Assembly: GCA_035274845.1 (NCBI GenBank) | Contig: DATENU010000015.1 | Coordinates: 1 to 64,000, forward strand | Source of the DNA: Chthoniobacterales bacterium | GTDB lineage: Bacteria > Verrucomicrobiota > Verrucomicrobiia > Chthoniobacterales > UBA10450 | Reading direction: 5' to 3' | Length of the DNA stretch: 64,000 nucleotides | Part shown: piece after piece, positions 16,791 to 25,427 of the stretch | Layout: each line of letters begins with the position of its first letter | Numbering within the stretch: the first letter of the stretch is position 1 | Translations under genes and position numbers: made by a program | Notes under the pieces: generated by a model | What the model was told of the DNA's origin: nothing | What the model saw: only the letters and a program-made list of their open reading frames with translations | Database searches by the model: none

Positions 16791-17018
16791 TTAAAGCGGC
16801 CTTGCTTCTGGCTTCCGGAGTAGCGCAAGCGTCTTTCGATGTGTCTTTGGAGGGGGCTTGCCTTCTTTCTTGGCGGCGCGTTTCGCTTCCCGGATTCCGA
16901 CCATGATTTTCGCTTGCTGGCGCGTCAATTCACGCCGGCCGGCGTGCCCGCCGCGTTTGCCGATCTCAGCGAAATATTCGCGGACTTTGCGAGGCAGCGT
17001 GATTCGTTCGGGAGGCAT
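16791..17018 (-). CDS. Small basic protein, 75 aa
   Basis: The sequence LPRKVREYFAEIGKRGGHAG followed by RRELTRQQAKIMVGIREAKRAAKKEGK is a highly basic helical protein. The pattern 'YFAEIGKRGG' recalls small bacterial proteins with a (Y/F)(F/M)xxLGxxGGK motif, some encoded near mobile elements; I cannot name a function. ATG 17018 with GGAGG upstream was preferred to the longer frame from 17087. It is surrounded by repeats and gene remnants, so it may itself be part of a decayed region. Confidence 0.5.
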   Translation of the reverse strand: MPPERITLPRKVREYFAEIGKRGGHAGRRELTRQQAKIMVGIREAKRAAKKEGKPPPKTHRKTLALLRKPEARPL

Positions 17019-17314
17019 TGGATTAACGTAGCCTCCTTCGCAACATTTGCTACGGCGCGCCAGGACCGGCTTACGATCGACATCCAAGCGCGGATTCTGG
17101 GACGTGCGCTACTTATCCTACAGCGCGATCTCTTTAGTTTTTGTCCGCCAATTGGATTGACTCTTTCGCGGCTGGTTCTGATTTCGAATGTCGCGGTAGA
17201 TCGGACAGTCGCCGCAACTCTGCTGGCTCGATGGCGGTTGTGAGCGACGAGAGACATTCAGACATCGCCCAACAATGGGTTGAGGGCTTGGGAAGGAGGC
17301 GTAATCTGCGTGTC

Positions 17315-17404
17315 ATGACGCGACGGGAATTTGCTGGCATCACGGTGGCTGGCGGAGCCGCGGTTTTGGCTGGAGGAGTTCAGGAAGGCAGAAGGAAGAA
17401 TTAG
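17315..17404 (+). pseudogene. Second orphan Tat signal peptide
   Basis: MTRREFAGITVAGGAAVLAG is followed by nine codons and a stop. The last codons (EGRRKN) come from a heptamer array (17384-17404, GAAGGCA/GAAGGAA units). It stands 60 bp before the intact aldo/keto reductase gene, whose leader has the same design and a similar upstream sequence. Confidence 0.6.
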
Positions 17405-17463
17405 GATCCGCCTTTGCCGGGACAGGAGTTGCTGGTTCGGGAGACGGCCTTAATCTTCGTGTT

Positions 17464-18405
17464 ATGACCAGGCGAACATTTATCCAAGGAGCTGTTGCGA
17501 GCGGCAGTTTTGTTGCGGCGGGAGGATTACCAAGGCTGGTGTCGGCGGAGCCGACGAAGGCGCCGTTTCGGTTTGGGGGGGATCTGGCGGTGAATCGGAT
17601 GGGGTTTGGGGCGATGAGGCTCACGGGCGACGGGATCTGGGGGTGGCCGCCGGATCGGGAGAACGCGAAGAAGGTTTTGCGACGCGTGATCGAGCTCGGA
17701 GTCAATTTTATCGATACGGCGGACGCTTACGGGCCCGAAGTGAGCGAGCTGCTCATCGCGGAGGCGCTGCACCCGTATCCGAACGGACTCGTCATCGCGA
17801 CGAAGGGCGGGCATACCCGGCCCGGGCCGAACCAGTGGGTGCCAAATGGCCGGCCGGAATATCTCACCCAGTGCGTGGAGAAAAGCCTGAAGCGATTGAA
17901 GCTGGAGCGGATCGATCTTTACCAGTTGCATCGGATCGATCCCAAGGTGCCGGTCGAGGATTCGGTCGGCGCGCTCAAGAAGATGCAGGAGGCCGGGAAA
18001 ATCCGGCACGTCGGATTGTCGGAAGTTTCCGTGAAAGAGATCGAGCAGGCGAAAAAGGTGCTGCCGATCGTGAGCGTGCAGAACCAGTACAACATCGAGA
18101 ACCGGAAATCGGAGGATGTGCTGGCTTATTGCGAAAGGGAGAAGATGGGATTCATCCCGTGGGCGCCGATCGGCGGCAGCCGGGCCTCGGTGGCCAAGAC
18201 GGGCAATCCGCTGGAACCGGAAGCGAAACGGTACGGGGTGAGCACGGTGCAGATGGCGTTGGCCTGGCTGCTGTGGCATTCGCCGGTGATGGTGCCGATC
18301 CCCGGGATGTCGTCGGTGGCGCATCTGGAGGAGAATGTGGCTGCGACGAAGATCCAGCTCACGCCGGAGGAGTGGGGGACGATCGAGGCGAAGGTGGGAA
18401 AGTAA
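17464..18405 (+). CDS. Tat-exported aldo/keto reductase
   Basis: 313 residues. A twin-arginine leader (MTRRTFIQGAVASGSFVAAGG) precedes a complete aldo/keto reductase barrel. The catalytic tetrad is visible: Asp and Tyr in NFIDTADAYGPE, Lys in LVIATKGGH, His in YQLHRID. The NADPH-binding end is IPGMSSVAHLEEN. It reduces aldehydes or ketones with NAD(P)H; the substrate is unknown. The closest class by layout is the YghZ/AKR11-13 type. Export via Tat would carry a folded, cofactor-loaded enzyme. Two orphan leaders upstream indicate repeated 5' duplication. The stop is the first base group of a heptamer array. Confidence 0.92.
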   Translation: MTRRTFIQGAVASGSFVAAGGLPRLVSAEPTKAPFRFGGDLAVNRMGFGAMRLTGDGIWGWPPDRENAKKVLRRVIELGVNFIDTADAYGPEVSELLIAEALHPYPNGLVIATKGGHTRPGPNQWVPNGRPEYLTQCVEKSLKRLKLERIDLYQLHRIDPKVPVEDSVGALKKMQEAGKIRHVGLSEVSVKEIEQAKKVLPIVSVQNQYNIENRKSEDVLAYCEREKMGFIPWAPIGGSRASVAKTGNPLEPEAKRYGVSTVQMALAWLLWHSPVMVPIPGMSSVAHLEENVAATKIQLTPEEWGTIEAKVGK

Positions 18406-18431
18406 GAAGGAAGAAGGAAGAATTAAGAAGG
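18404..18431 (+). repeat. Heptamer array beginning in a stop codon
   Basis: Four 7-bp units (AAGAAGG twice, AAGAATT, AAGAAGG). The first bases overlap the TAA of the aldo/keto reductase gene. Confidence 0.85.
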
Positions 18432-18476
18432 GAAAACCGCGGATTTCGCGGATGGCACGGATGATGGGGCGCCAGA

Positions 18477-18680
18477 CTTTAGCGCCAAAGGCGCGGTGTC
18501 ATTTTAGCCTGGGGCAACGCCCTAGGATGATCGATTTAATCACGGACGCGCTGAAAGCGCGATTCCTCCAGGTGGCGATGAATTTCGGTTGAGTCGCGCT
18601 TTCAGCGCTCCGGGCCGATCCACAATTTTTACCCTGGGGCGTTGCCCCAGGCTCGATTTGAGTTTGCGCCCTTGGCGCGG
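18477..18680. repeat. Nested palindromic element, copy 1 (about 200 bp)
   Basis: Order: A (AGCGCCAAAGGCGC), B (CCTGGGGCAACGCCCTAGG), C (GCGCTGAAAGCGCGATTC), spacer, C' (CGCGCTTTCAGCGC), B' (CCTGGGGCGTTGCCCCAGG), A' (GCGCCCTTGGCGC). Each pair is inverted, and A and B are themselves near-palindromes. A second copy is at 33490-33700. No coding potential. Confidence 0.85.
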
Positions 18681-18728
18681 AGGGGACGCTTCGCGTAGCG
18701 AAGCGGCTACAGGGCGCAGGCGGTTGCG

Positions 18729-19124
18729 TCAGGCTGCTGCCGGTCGCGAAACCGGGGGACTCGGTTGAGACGCCAGCATCTGCGCGGCGTCGTCGAGGAC
18801 TTTCTCGAGGAGGGCGACATCGACGGGTTTGGGCAGGATGGCGATGGCGCCGGAATCTTCGGGGTGTTCCGTTGGCGACCAGCCGGAGACCAGGATGACG
18901 CGGGCGGCCGGATCTCGCGAAACGATGTGGCGGCAGGCGGTGGCACCGTTGAGTTTTGCCATCCAATAGTCCATCAGGACGACGTCCGGCTTGTGTCGGT
19001 CGTAGGCCTGGATCGCTTCCAGACCGGAGCCAACCACTTCGACGACTTCATGTTGGCAATGCGAGACCAGCGCCGCCAACGTTGTTCCCACATTTCTTTG
19101 GTCGTCGGCGATGAGTATGCGCAT
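18729..19124 (-). CDS. Single-domain response regulator (CheY-like)
   Basis: 131 residues, one receiver domain and a short Pro/Ala tail. The acidic pair is IADDQ (residues 6-7), the phospho-acceptor is Asp in VVLMDYWMAKLNG, the switch Ser is in VILVSG, and the conserved Lys is in ILPKPVD. No output domain. It is a close paralogue of the protein at 23171-23530 (shared VVEVVGSGLEAIQAY). No histidine kinase is nearby. It probably relays phosphate or controls a partner by binding. Confidence 0.9.
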   Translation of the reverse strand: MRILIADDQRNVGTTLAALVSHCQHEVVEVVGSGLEAIQAYDRHKPDVVLMDYWMAKLNGATACRHIVSRDPAARVILVSGWSPTEHPEDSGAIAILPKPVDVALLEKVLDDAAQMLASQPSPPVSRPAAA

Positions 19125-19289
19125 GCTGAATTTGCAGAACTTTTCATGCCAAGAGCGGAGGGTGATTTCGGGTGAGGGGAGGACCGCGGATTACGCGGAT
19201 TTCACGGATGATAGGAGGCGCTTCGCTCCGGGCTTCGCCAGGCTTCGGCGTGGCAACCAGAGAAGCCGCTACAGAAGAGATGAAGCGTA

Positions 19290-19357
19290 TGTAGCCACGG
19301 CGCTCTGTCGCCGTGTTCGAGCGGATAAAGACGCCTCGACAGAGCGAGGCGGCTACA
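19290..19357. repeat. TGTAG...CTACA palindromic element
   Basis: Begins TGTAGCCACGGCGCTCTGTC and ends GAGCGAGGCGGCTACA; the arms pair imperfectly. Intergenic. One of a family found at several sites in the window. Confidence 0.65.
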
Positions 19358-19457
19358 CGGCGAAACGTTGTCGGTGTCGCGACTGAAGAGGCAGAGGATG
19401 TCCCGATAATAGCCCAGCGTTGAAACGCTGGGCTCTTGTCAGCAGAATTGGAAAAAG

Positions 19458-20537
19458 ATGAATGATGAATTGCTGAGCGTCGCTGATTATGGGAAGGCTG
19501 CGCACGAGAAGCTCCGGGCCGACGTTCGGGACTATTTCGAAGGCGGGGCGCTGGATGAGATCACGCTGCGCGAAAACAGGGCGGGATGGGAGCGGCTGAA
19601 GCTGTATTATCGCGTTCTCGCCGGGGTCGGAGAGCGCAACCTACAAACGACAGTTCTCGGGCAAGCGATATCGATGCCGATTTGCGTGGCGCCGACGGCG
19701 TTTCACAGGCTGGCCTGCGACGAAGGCGAGATCGCCACAGCGCGGGCGGCGAAGGGAGCGGGGACGTTGTTTATTCTCAGTTCGCTCTCGAACACCCCGA
19801 TGGAGAAGGTATTTGCCGAAGCTGGTTCGCCGAAATGGTTCCAGCTCTACGTTTACATAGATCGGGGCGTTACGCAGGCGCTGGTGCAGCGCGCGGAGGC
19901 GGCCGGAGCGGAAGCGATTGTGCTGACGGTGGATGCGCCGGGGCTCGGGACGCGGGAGCGGGATATGCGGAATCGGTTCACGTTGCCTGAGGAGTTGGCG
20001 GTGGCGAACCTCGCGCCGCTAGGGAAGGGCGAGATGCCGACGGTCGAAGGCTCGGGGTTGGCGGCCTACGTCCGGAACAATTTCAAATCGGACCTGGGGT
20101 ACGATGATCTGGATTGGTTGTGCGGCTGCACGCGGTTGCCGGTCGTTGTGAAAGGCGTCTGCCGCGGCGACGACGCGCGGCGGTCGGTGGAGCACGGGGC
20201 GAAAGCGGTGGTGGTGTCGAATCATGGAGGGCGTCAGCTCGATACAGCGCCGGCGACGTGCGAAGTGTTGCCGAACGTCGTCGAAGCGGTGGACGATGGT
20301 TGCGAGGTTTATGTCGATGGCGGGATCCGGCGCGGGAGCGAAGTGCTGAAAGCGATCGCGTTGGGAGCGCGGGCGGTGCTGGTGGGCCGGCCTATTCTCT
20401 GGGGATTGTGCATCGATGGCGAGCAGGGAGCGACGCGGGTGCAGGAAATTCTGCGAAGGGAACTCGACGAAGCCATGCTGCTTTGCGGATGCACGCGGCT
20501 CAAGGACATCGGGAGATGGATCCTTGAGCCGAAGTAA
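19458..20537 (+). CDS. FMN-dependent alpha-hydroxy-acid oxidase/dehydrogenase
   Basis: 359 residues, whole FMN-dependent TIM barrel. Visible motifs: PICVAPTAFHRLACDEGEIA (FMN site), WFQLYVYIDR, VLTVDAPGLGTRERDMRNRF, LPVVVKGV (active-site Lys), and the signature SNHGGRQLD with catalytic His, then DGGIRRGSEVLKA and GARAVLVGRP for phosphate binding. It oxidises a 2-hydroxy acid such as lactate or glycolate to the oxo acid; length and DAP motif fit glycolate/lactate oxidase rather than a membrane dehydrogenase. Start ATG 19458. Its stop merges into a heptamer array. Confidence 0.93.
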   Translation: MNDELLSVADYGKAAHEKLRADVRDYFEGGALDEITLRENRAGWERLKLYYRVLAGVGERNLQTTVLGQAISMPICVAPTAFHRLACDEGEIATARAAKGAGTLFILSSLSNTPMEKVFAEAGSPKWFQLYVYIDRGVTQALVQRAEAAGAEAIVLTVDAPGLGTRERDMRNRFTLPEELAVANLAPLGKGEMPTVEGSGLAAYVRNNFKSDLGYDDLDWLCGCTRLPVVVKGVCRGDDARRSVEHGAKAVVVSNHGGRQLDTAPATCEVLPNVVEAVDDGCEVYVDGGIRRGSEVLKAIALGARAVLVGRPILWGLCIDGEQGATRVQEILRRELDEAMLLCGCTRLKDIGRWILEPK

Positions 20538-20630
20538 GAAGTAAGAATTAAGAAGCATCGCCCGACGGAGCGGCCGATCCACCTTTGCCGAAACGAAACA
20601 TCGCCCGACGGAGCCGCCGCTCCACCTCTA
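20536..20630 (+). repeat. Heptamer array and two ATCGCCCGACGGAGC blocks
   Basis: 20536-20556 holds three 7-bp units (AAGAAGT, AAGAATT, AAGAAGC) overlapping the preceding stop codon. Then the block ATCGCCCGACGGAGC occurs at about 20558 and 20603. The same block heads the tandem units at 16244-16620. Confidence 0.75.
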
Positions 20631-21557
20631 CTACACGCTAGGAATCTGTTCGGTGGGTTGGCGACGCGGAATGCCAAGGCTGTCGAAGATCGTCCGGGTC
20701 GCGTCGGATTTGTTGAGGGTGTAGAAATGGATTCCGGCCACGTGGTTGTCGAGGAGATCGTGGCACTGTTCGAGGGCGAAGTGAACGCCGACCCGGCTTA
20801 CCATTTCCGGTTCCGTTTCGCACCGTTGCAGGGCACGCAAAAGTTTGGCGGGAAAACGAGCGCCGCCGGCAAGCTCGGCGATGCGCTTGCAACCGCTCAT
20901 GGAAGTGATCGGCATGATGCCGGCGATGATCGGGATGCGGATCCCGGCCAGCTCGCAGCGTTCGCGGAAATCGTAGAAATCGCGGTTATCAAAAAAGAGC
21001 TGCGTCACCATGTAGTCCGCGCCGGCATCGACCTTGGCTTTCAGGTGATCCATTTCGACCAGCCGGTTCGGGGTCGCAGGATGGCCTTCCGGAAAACCCG
21101 CCACGCCGATACCGAATCCGCGCTGATCGGGATGATCGCCAACTTCATTATAGCGCTTGATGAACTTCACCAGGTCGATGGCATGCTGAAATACATCCGC
21201 CGATTTGTCATAGACGCAGCCGCGAGGCGGATCGCCGCCCAGCGCGAGAATGTTGCCTATGCAATTCTTCGCGTACCGAGCCAGGATCGCTTCGATCTCG
21301 GCATGTTTGTGGCAGACGCAGGTGAGGTGAGGGATCGGATCGAGCTTGGTGGTGTTCTTGATCCGGTCCACGAGGTCGTGGGTCAGGTCGCGAGTAGAGC
21401 CGCCGGCGCCGTAAGTGACGCTGACGAAATGCGGCATGTAGGCTTCCAGGTCGCGGATCGTCTGGTAAAGGCTCTCGGCCGCTTCGGGAGTCTTGGGCGG
21501 AAAGAACTCGAACGAAAACGTGGGCGAACCCTGTCGGATGACGTCTTTGATGTGCAT
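20631..21557 (-). CDS. metF: 5,10-methylenetetrahydrofolate reductase
   Basis: 308 residues, full length for bacterial MetF. It uses FAD and NADH to make 5-methyl-THF for methionine synthesis. Family motifs: FSFEFFPPKTPEAAE with the catalytic Glu, FVSVTYGAGGSTR, HLTCV, LALGGDPP, GVAGFPEGHP, DYMVTQLFFDN, and IPIIAGIMPITS. The C-terminal part (RVGVHFALEQCHDLLDNHVA, then GIHFYTLNKSDAT) is the stretch duplicated as a remnant at 15994-16092. It lies tail to tail with the hydroxy-acid oxidase gene, with repeats in between. Cytoplasmic. Confidence 0.97.
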   Translation of the reverse strand: MHIKDVIRQGSPTFSFEFFPPKTPEAAESLYQTIRDLEAYMPHFVSVTYGAGGSTRDLTHDLVDRIKNTTKLDPIPHLTCVCHKHAEIEAILARYAKNCIGNILALGGDPPRGCVYDKSADVFQHAIDLVKFIKRYNEVGDHPDQRGFGIGVAGFPEGHPATPNRLVEMDHLKAKVDAGADYMVTQLFFDNRDFYDFRERCELAGIRIPIIAGIMPITSMSGCKRIAELAGGARFPAKLLRALQRCETEPEMVSRVGVHFALEQCHDLLDNHVAGIHFYTLNKSDATRTIFDSLGIPRRQPTEQIPSV

Positions 21558-21681
21558 GGTCAGGACGTGGGCGGTTCGTTTCGCTTTGGGTAGACTGGCT
21601 GTTCGCAGGTCACGGTTGTGAGCACGTTGCGCGATTGTGAGAGGGCTTTCAACCCCGGGCGCGCATTCGATTGCGATTCCG

Positions 21682-22371
21682 TTAGAGCAGCCGCACCGCG
21701 GTCACGGCGATCCGGCCGCCGAAGCAGATGTCGACGTCGGCCCCGGACGCGCGCGGCCGCAATTGATAATCGCCCGCGTAGTATAGCCCGCTTTCTTCTT
21801 CGTGCCGGTAATTGAGCGGGAGCGGATTGGGGTCGAGCGGACACCAGACGACTTCCGGTTTCTCAACGCTAGCCGGCAGGTTCGGCAGGTTCACGTTGTA
21901 AAAAAGACCGGGCTCGATCGGTCTGGCCAGGAGATCGGCGAGAATAGGCGTGGCCCATTCCGCGGCCCGGGCCCAATCGTAGGCCACGCCGGATTTGCGA
22001 TAGTGCGAAACGGCGATACCGGGCCAGCCGTGCAACACCGCTTCGCGCACCGCCGCGACGGTCCCGGAATAGTGGACATCGGCGCCGAGGTTTGCGCCGT
22101 GATTGATCCCGCTCAGAATCCAGTTCGCGTCGGGAAGCACTTTGAGCAAACCGAGGCGGACGCAATCAGCGGGGGTGCCGTGGATGGCGAAGCGCCGGTC
22201 GCCGCGCGGCTCGATCCGGACGCCGTCGTGCCAGGTGACGCGGTGGCTCACGCCCGATTGCGGGTCGGCGGGCGCGACCACGACGGATTCGCCCAGGGAC
22301 CGCGCTGCGTTGACGAGCGCCTCGAGCCCGGCGGCGTCAATACCGTCGTCGTTCGTAATCAGAAACTTCAT
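21682..22371 (-). CDS. surE: 5'/3'-nucleotidase SurE
   Basis: 229 residues. The N-terminal metal site ITNDDGIDAAGL, the PADPQSGVSHRVT loop, GTPADCVRLGL, and LSGINHGANLGADVHYSGTV are the SurE fingerprints. The enzyme removes phosphate from nucleoside monophosphates and acts on stationary-phase survival in other bacteria. It precedes metF on the same strand with a 124-bp gap and may be cotranscribed. Upstream lies a region of facing heptamer arrays. Confidence 0.96.
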   Translation of the reverse strand: MKFLITNDDGIDAAGLEALVNAARSLGESVVVAPADPQSGVSHRVTWHDGVRIEPRGDRRFAIHGTPADCVRLGLLKVLPDANWILSGINHGANLGADVHYSGTVAAVREAVLHGWPGIAVSHYRKSGVAYDWARAAEWATPILADLLARPIEPGLFYNVNLPNLPASVEKPEVVWCPLDPNPLPLNYRHEEESGLYYAGDYQLRPRASGADVDICFGGRIAVTAVRLL

Positions 22372-22390
22372 CCGAGTTAACTGGTAGCGT

Positions 22391-22541
22391 CGAAACTCGA
22401 ATTTCGAAGCACGAAATCCGAAACAAATTCAAATGTCGAAGAAGCAAATCCAAAACAGGGATCGTTTTGCGTGGGTCGATTGGACAATTTGATATTCGGT
22501 CCTTGTTTCGAGTTTCGGACTTCGAATTTTGAAGTTTGCGT
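22391..22541. repeat. Facing heptamer arrays
   Basis: 22391-22425 has five 7-bp units of type CGAANNN (CGAAACT, CGAATTT, CGAAGCA, CGAAATC, CGAAACA). 22507-22541 has five of type TTCGNNN (TTCGAGT, TTCGGAC, TTCGAAT, then TTTGAAG, TTTGCGT). The two are mutually complementary in part, so the whole could fold back. It lies between divergent surE and the NTF2-like gene. Confidence 0.8.
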
Positions 22542-22595
22542 ACGATTGACGAATGACGAAACCTGCGACGTCGACACGCGTGCTACGTTGAGCTT

Positions 22596-23051
22596 ATGCA
22601 CATGGACGACCTTTCTTCGATCGACGCGATCATTAGCGCCTCTTATGAGGTGATCTCGGGCCCGGCAGGCCAGAAACGAGATTGGGACCGGGAACGGGCG
22701 TTATTTATTCCGGGAGCGCGATTGATTCCGACGGCGACTGTCCCCGGGCGAAATGATGTGGATCTTGCGCCGGTCATTCTCGATGTCGAAGGTTACATCG
22801 AACGGGTTGAGCCAATCTTCGCGAAGGCCGGTTTTTACGAAACGGAAGTCGCGCGCCGGACGGAAGAGTTCGGACGGATCGCGCAGGTCTGGAGCACCTA
22901 TGAATCGCGCTATTCGCCGGGCGATCCGGAGCCGTTCATGCGGGGGATCAACAGTTTTCAGTTATTCAACGATGGGACGCGCTGGTGGATCGTCACGATT
23001 TACTGGCAGCACGAAGGCGCGAAAAATCCGATCCCGGAAAAGTATCTCTAG
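22596..23051 (+). CDS. NTF2-like (SnoaL/DUF4440-type) protein
   Basis: 151 residues. N-terminal helix (SSIDAIISASYEVISGPAGQ), acid-rich loop with DLAPVILDVEGYIERVEPIF, and terminal strands (AQVWSTYESRY, INSFQLFNDGTRWWIVTIYW) give the cone-shaped NTF2 layout common to small hydrolases, isomerases and binding proteins. There is no signal peptide. Function cannot be told from sequence. Stand-alone plus-strand gene next to a repeat-rich promoter region. Confidence 0.75.
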   Translation: MHMDDLSSIDAIISASYEVISGPAGQKRDWDRERALFIPGARLIPTATVPGRNDVDLAPVILDVEGYIERVEPIFAKAGFYETEVARRTEEFGRIAQVWSTYESRYSPGDPEPFMRGINSFQLFNDGTRWWIVTIYWQHEGAKNPIPEKYL

Positions 23052-23170
23052 GTGGATCGGGCGTTATTGGACGGTCGCTCGAATCGCGCGGCGGAGCCCT
23101 TCGACTTGCCCAGGGCCTTGAGCTTGTCGAAACGGCGCACGATCCACCAGCTTGCATCATCTCACGCCGG

Positions 23171-23530
23171 CTACGGGTTCGACGTGCGCGGCTGGCCTGC
23201 CTGGTAAAGAACCTCGTAGAGCTGGTCCAAACGGATCGGCTTGATCAGGATGGCGAGCGCGCCGGAATCCGCGATTTCCTTCGGAGAACCGGAGACGAGA
23301 ATGACGCGCGCGTTCGGATATTTCGCCACGATGTTCCGGCAGGCGGTGGCTCCGTTGAGCTTCGGCATTTGGTAATCCATCAGGACCACGTCGGGCAGGT
23401 GGCGGGCGTAGGCCTGGATCGCTTCCAACCCGGAGCCGACGACTTCCACGACCTCGTGGTGACAGTGGCGAACCAGCTCGGCCAGCGACGTGCCTACGCT
23501 TTTCTGGTCGTCCGCGATCAAAACGCGCAT
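23171..23530 (-). CDS. Single-domain response regulator, paralogue of 18729-19124
   Basis: 119 residues: IADDQ acidic pair, phospho-acceptor Asp in VVLMDYQMPKLNG, VILVSG switch Ser, and Lys in ILIKPIRLD. Long identical stretches with the regulator 4.4 kb to the left (HEVVEVVGSGLEAIQAY) show a recent duplication. No output domain and no kinase nearby. A repeat-like stretch with CAGGGCCTTGAGCTTGTCGA lies just downstream (about 23112). Confidence 0.9.
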   Translation of the reverse strand: MRVLIADDQKSVGTSLAELVRHCHHEVVEVVGSGLEAIQAYARHLPDVVLMDYQMPKLNGATACRNIVAKYPNARVILVSGSPKEIADSGALAILIKPIRLDQLYEVLYQAGQPRTSNP

Positions 23531-23657
23531 GGGCGGAAGATGGCAGAGATTCGCGTGTCAGCCGAGCCAATTTCGCGGCGCTTGCTGAGCCCACCTTTTG
23601 TGTTCATCGTCGCGGGATGAAGGGGCGCCGGGCGGTGAATCGAGCAAGAGCAAGAGT

Positions 23658-25274
23658 ATGAGCAACAGTATGAGTGGAGGGCGTTATGATGTGGTGATTC
23701 TTGGGGCGGGTCACAATGGAATGGTGGCGGCGGCCTATCTGGGCCGGGCGGGGCTGAGCGTGTTGCTGCTCGAAAAAAACGATTACATCGGCGGAGCAAC
23801 GACGTCGCAAAAGGTGTTTCCTGATTATGACGCCCGGTTGTCGCGCTACTCGTATCTGGTCAGTTTGTTTCCGGAGAAGATTATTCGCGATCTGGGGTTG
23901 AACCTGGAATTGCGGCGGCGCACCACGGGCTCCTACACCCCGTACGTGAAGGAAGGCCGGCACGACGGCCTGCTTTTGAGCAACGTCTCGGAAGAAGCGA
24001 GCGCGCAGTCGATGTTCGAGCTGACCGGAAACCGGAGCGAGCACGACGGGATGAAACGGTTTTATGGGCTCGCGCGGAATTTCGCGGAACATTCCTGGGA
24101 TTCAATGCTCGAACCGCTCGTGGCGAGGGACGAATTCAAGCGGCGATTCGACAACGACGAAGTTTCCCGGGAAGCGTGGCGCAGTCTGGCGGAAGAGCCG
24201 CTAGGGCGGGCGATTGAGCGGTATTTGCAGAATGATCTGGTTCGCGGCCTCGTATTCACCGACGCGAAGATCGGCGTTTTCACTCATCCGGATGACGAAA
24301 CGCTCTTGCAAAATCGCTGTTTCCTCTACCACCTGATCGGGAATAAGACCGGCGAGTGGAAGGTGCCGGTGGGGGGAATGGGAGCCGTCGCCTTGAAGCT
24401 GGAAGATGCGGCACGCAAAGGCGGCGCGGAATTTCTGGCGAACGTGGATCTTCGCGCCCTGAACGTAAACGGCGGGCGCAGTGGCGTTGACTTCGAGGTC
24501 GAGGGAAAACGGCGGACGGTGGACGCGCGCTTTCTGCTCGTCAATTTCGGCCGCAACGTCCTGGCGCGGTATCTCGGCGGGCCGTATCAGCCGGACGCGA
24601 CGGATGAAGGTTCGGTCTTCAAGATCAACATGTTGCTCCGCCGGCTTCCAAAGCTGAAGGCGGGGCGTTACTCCTCCGCCGAAGCATTTTGCGGAACGTT
24701 CCACAGCTCCGAAGGCTACGGCGAGATGAAGGCGAGCTACGAGCAGGCGTCGCGGGGAGAGTTGCCGGACAGGCTGCCGTGCGAAGTCTATTGTCACACC
24801 CTGACGGACGACAGCATTCTCGCGCCAGAATTGCGGCAGCAGGGATTCCAGACCATGACGCTGTTCGGAATCGACACGCCCTATTCGCTCTTCGCGAAGG
24901 GCAACGCCGAAATGCGCGGCCGAGCTGAAAAGAAGTTCCTCGAAAGCATGAACCAATGGCTCGAAGAGCCGCTGGAGGATTGCCTGGCGGTGGCGCGCGA
25001 CGGCAGTCTCTGCATCGAGAGCAAGAGCCCGGTCGATATCGAGGAGGCGTTAGGCATGTTCCAGGGCAACATCTTCCACGACGCGCCGACGTTTCCGTTC
25101 GCCGAAACCAAGGAGCAGGCCGGGACCTGGGGCGTGGAGACGGAATTCGAGAACGTCTTTCTCTGCGGTTCCAGCGCGCACCGCGGCGGCGCCGTCAGCG
25201 GAATTCCGGGACACAACGCTGCGCGCGCCGTGCTAGGATCGCGGATGGGCGGGAAACGCACCGAAGGTACTTGA
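23658..25274 (+). CDS. Phytoene-dehydrogenase-like FAD oxidoreductase
   Basis: 538 residues from ATG 23658. The dinucleotide-binding motif is VVILGAGHNGMVAAAYLGRA followed by GLSVLLLEKNDYIGGA. The end has the FAD-closing motif NVFLCGSSAHRGGAVSGIPG. Length and motifs fit COG1233 (phytoene dehydrogenase and related; PYROXD2-like) rather than a true carotenoid desaturase, and there are no carotenoid genes nearby. The first codons lie in a hexamer array (23642-23677, GAGCAA and GAGTAT units) and read Ser/Asn/Met-rich (MSNSMSGG), so the start could be the second Met. Cytoplasmic flavoprotein; substrate unknown. Confidence 0.86.
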   Translation: MSNSMSGGRYDVVILGAGHNGMVAAAYLGRAGLSVLLLEKNDYIGGATTSQKVFPDYDARLSRYSYLVSLFPEKIIRDLGLNLELRRRTTGSYTPYVKEGRHDGLLLSNVSEEASAQSMFELTGNRSEHDGMKRFYGLARNFAEHSWDSMLEPLVARDEFKRRFDNDEVSREAWRSLAEEPLGRAIERYLQNDLVRGLVFTDAKIGVFTHPDDETLLQNRCFLYHLIGNKTGEWKVPVGGMGAVALKLEDAARKGGAEFLANVDLRALNVNGGRSGVDFEVEGKRRTVDARFLLVNFGRNVLARYLGGPYQPDATDEGSVFKINMLLRRLPKLKAGRYSSAEAFCGTFHSSEGYGEMKASYEQASRGELPDRLPCEVYCHTLTDDSILAPELRQQGFQTMTLFGIDTPYSLFAKGNAEMRGRAEKKFLESMNQWLEEPLEDCLAVARDGSLCIESKSPVDIEEALGMFQGNIFHDAPTFPFAETKEQAGTWGVETEFENVFLCGSSAHRGGAVSGIPGHNAARAVLGSRMGGKRTEGT

Positions 25275-25427
25275 TCGTCGCTGGAGAAACGGTCAATCTC
25301 GCCAACCAATTCCTCAAACCCCCATGTCAAAATCAGAATCGGAAGGCGTGTCCGGGCGCCATCAACAGACGCCCCAAGGGAGATGGAGACGGCAGCGGCT
25401 CAACTCACCTGATTGGAAATTAGAACG

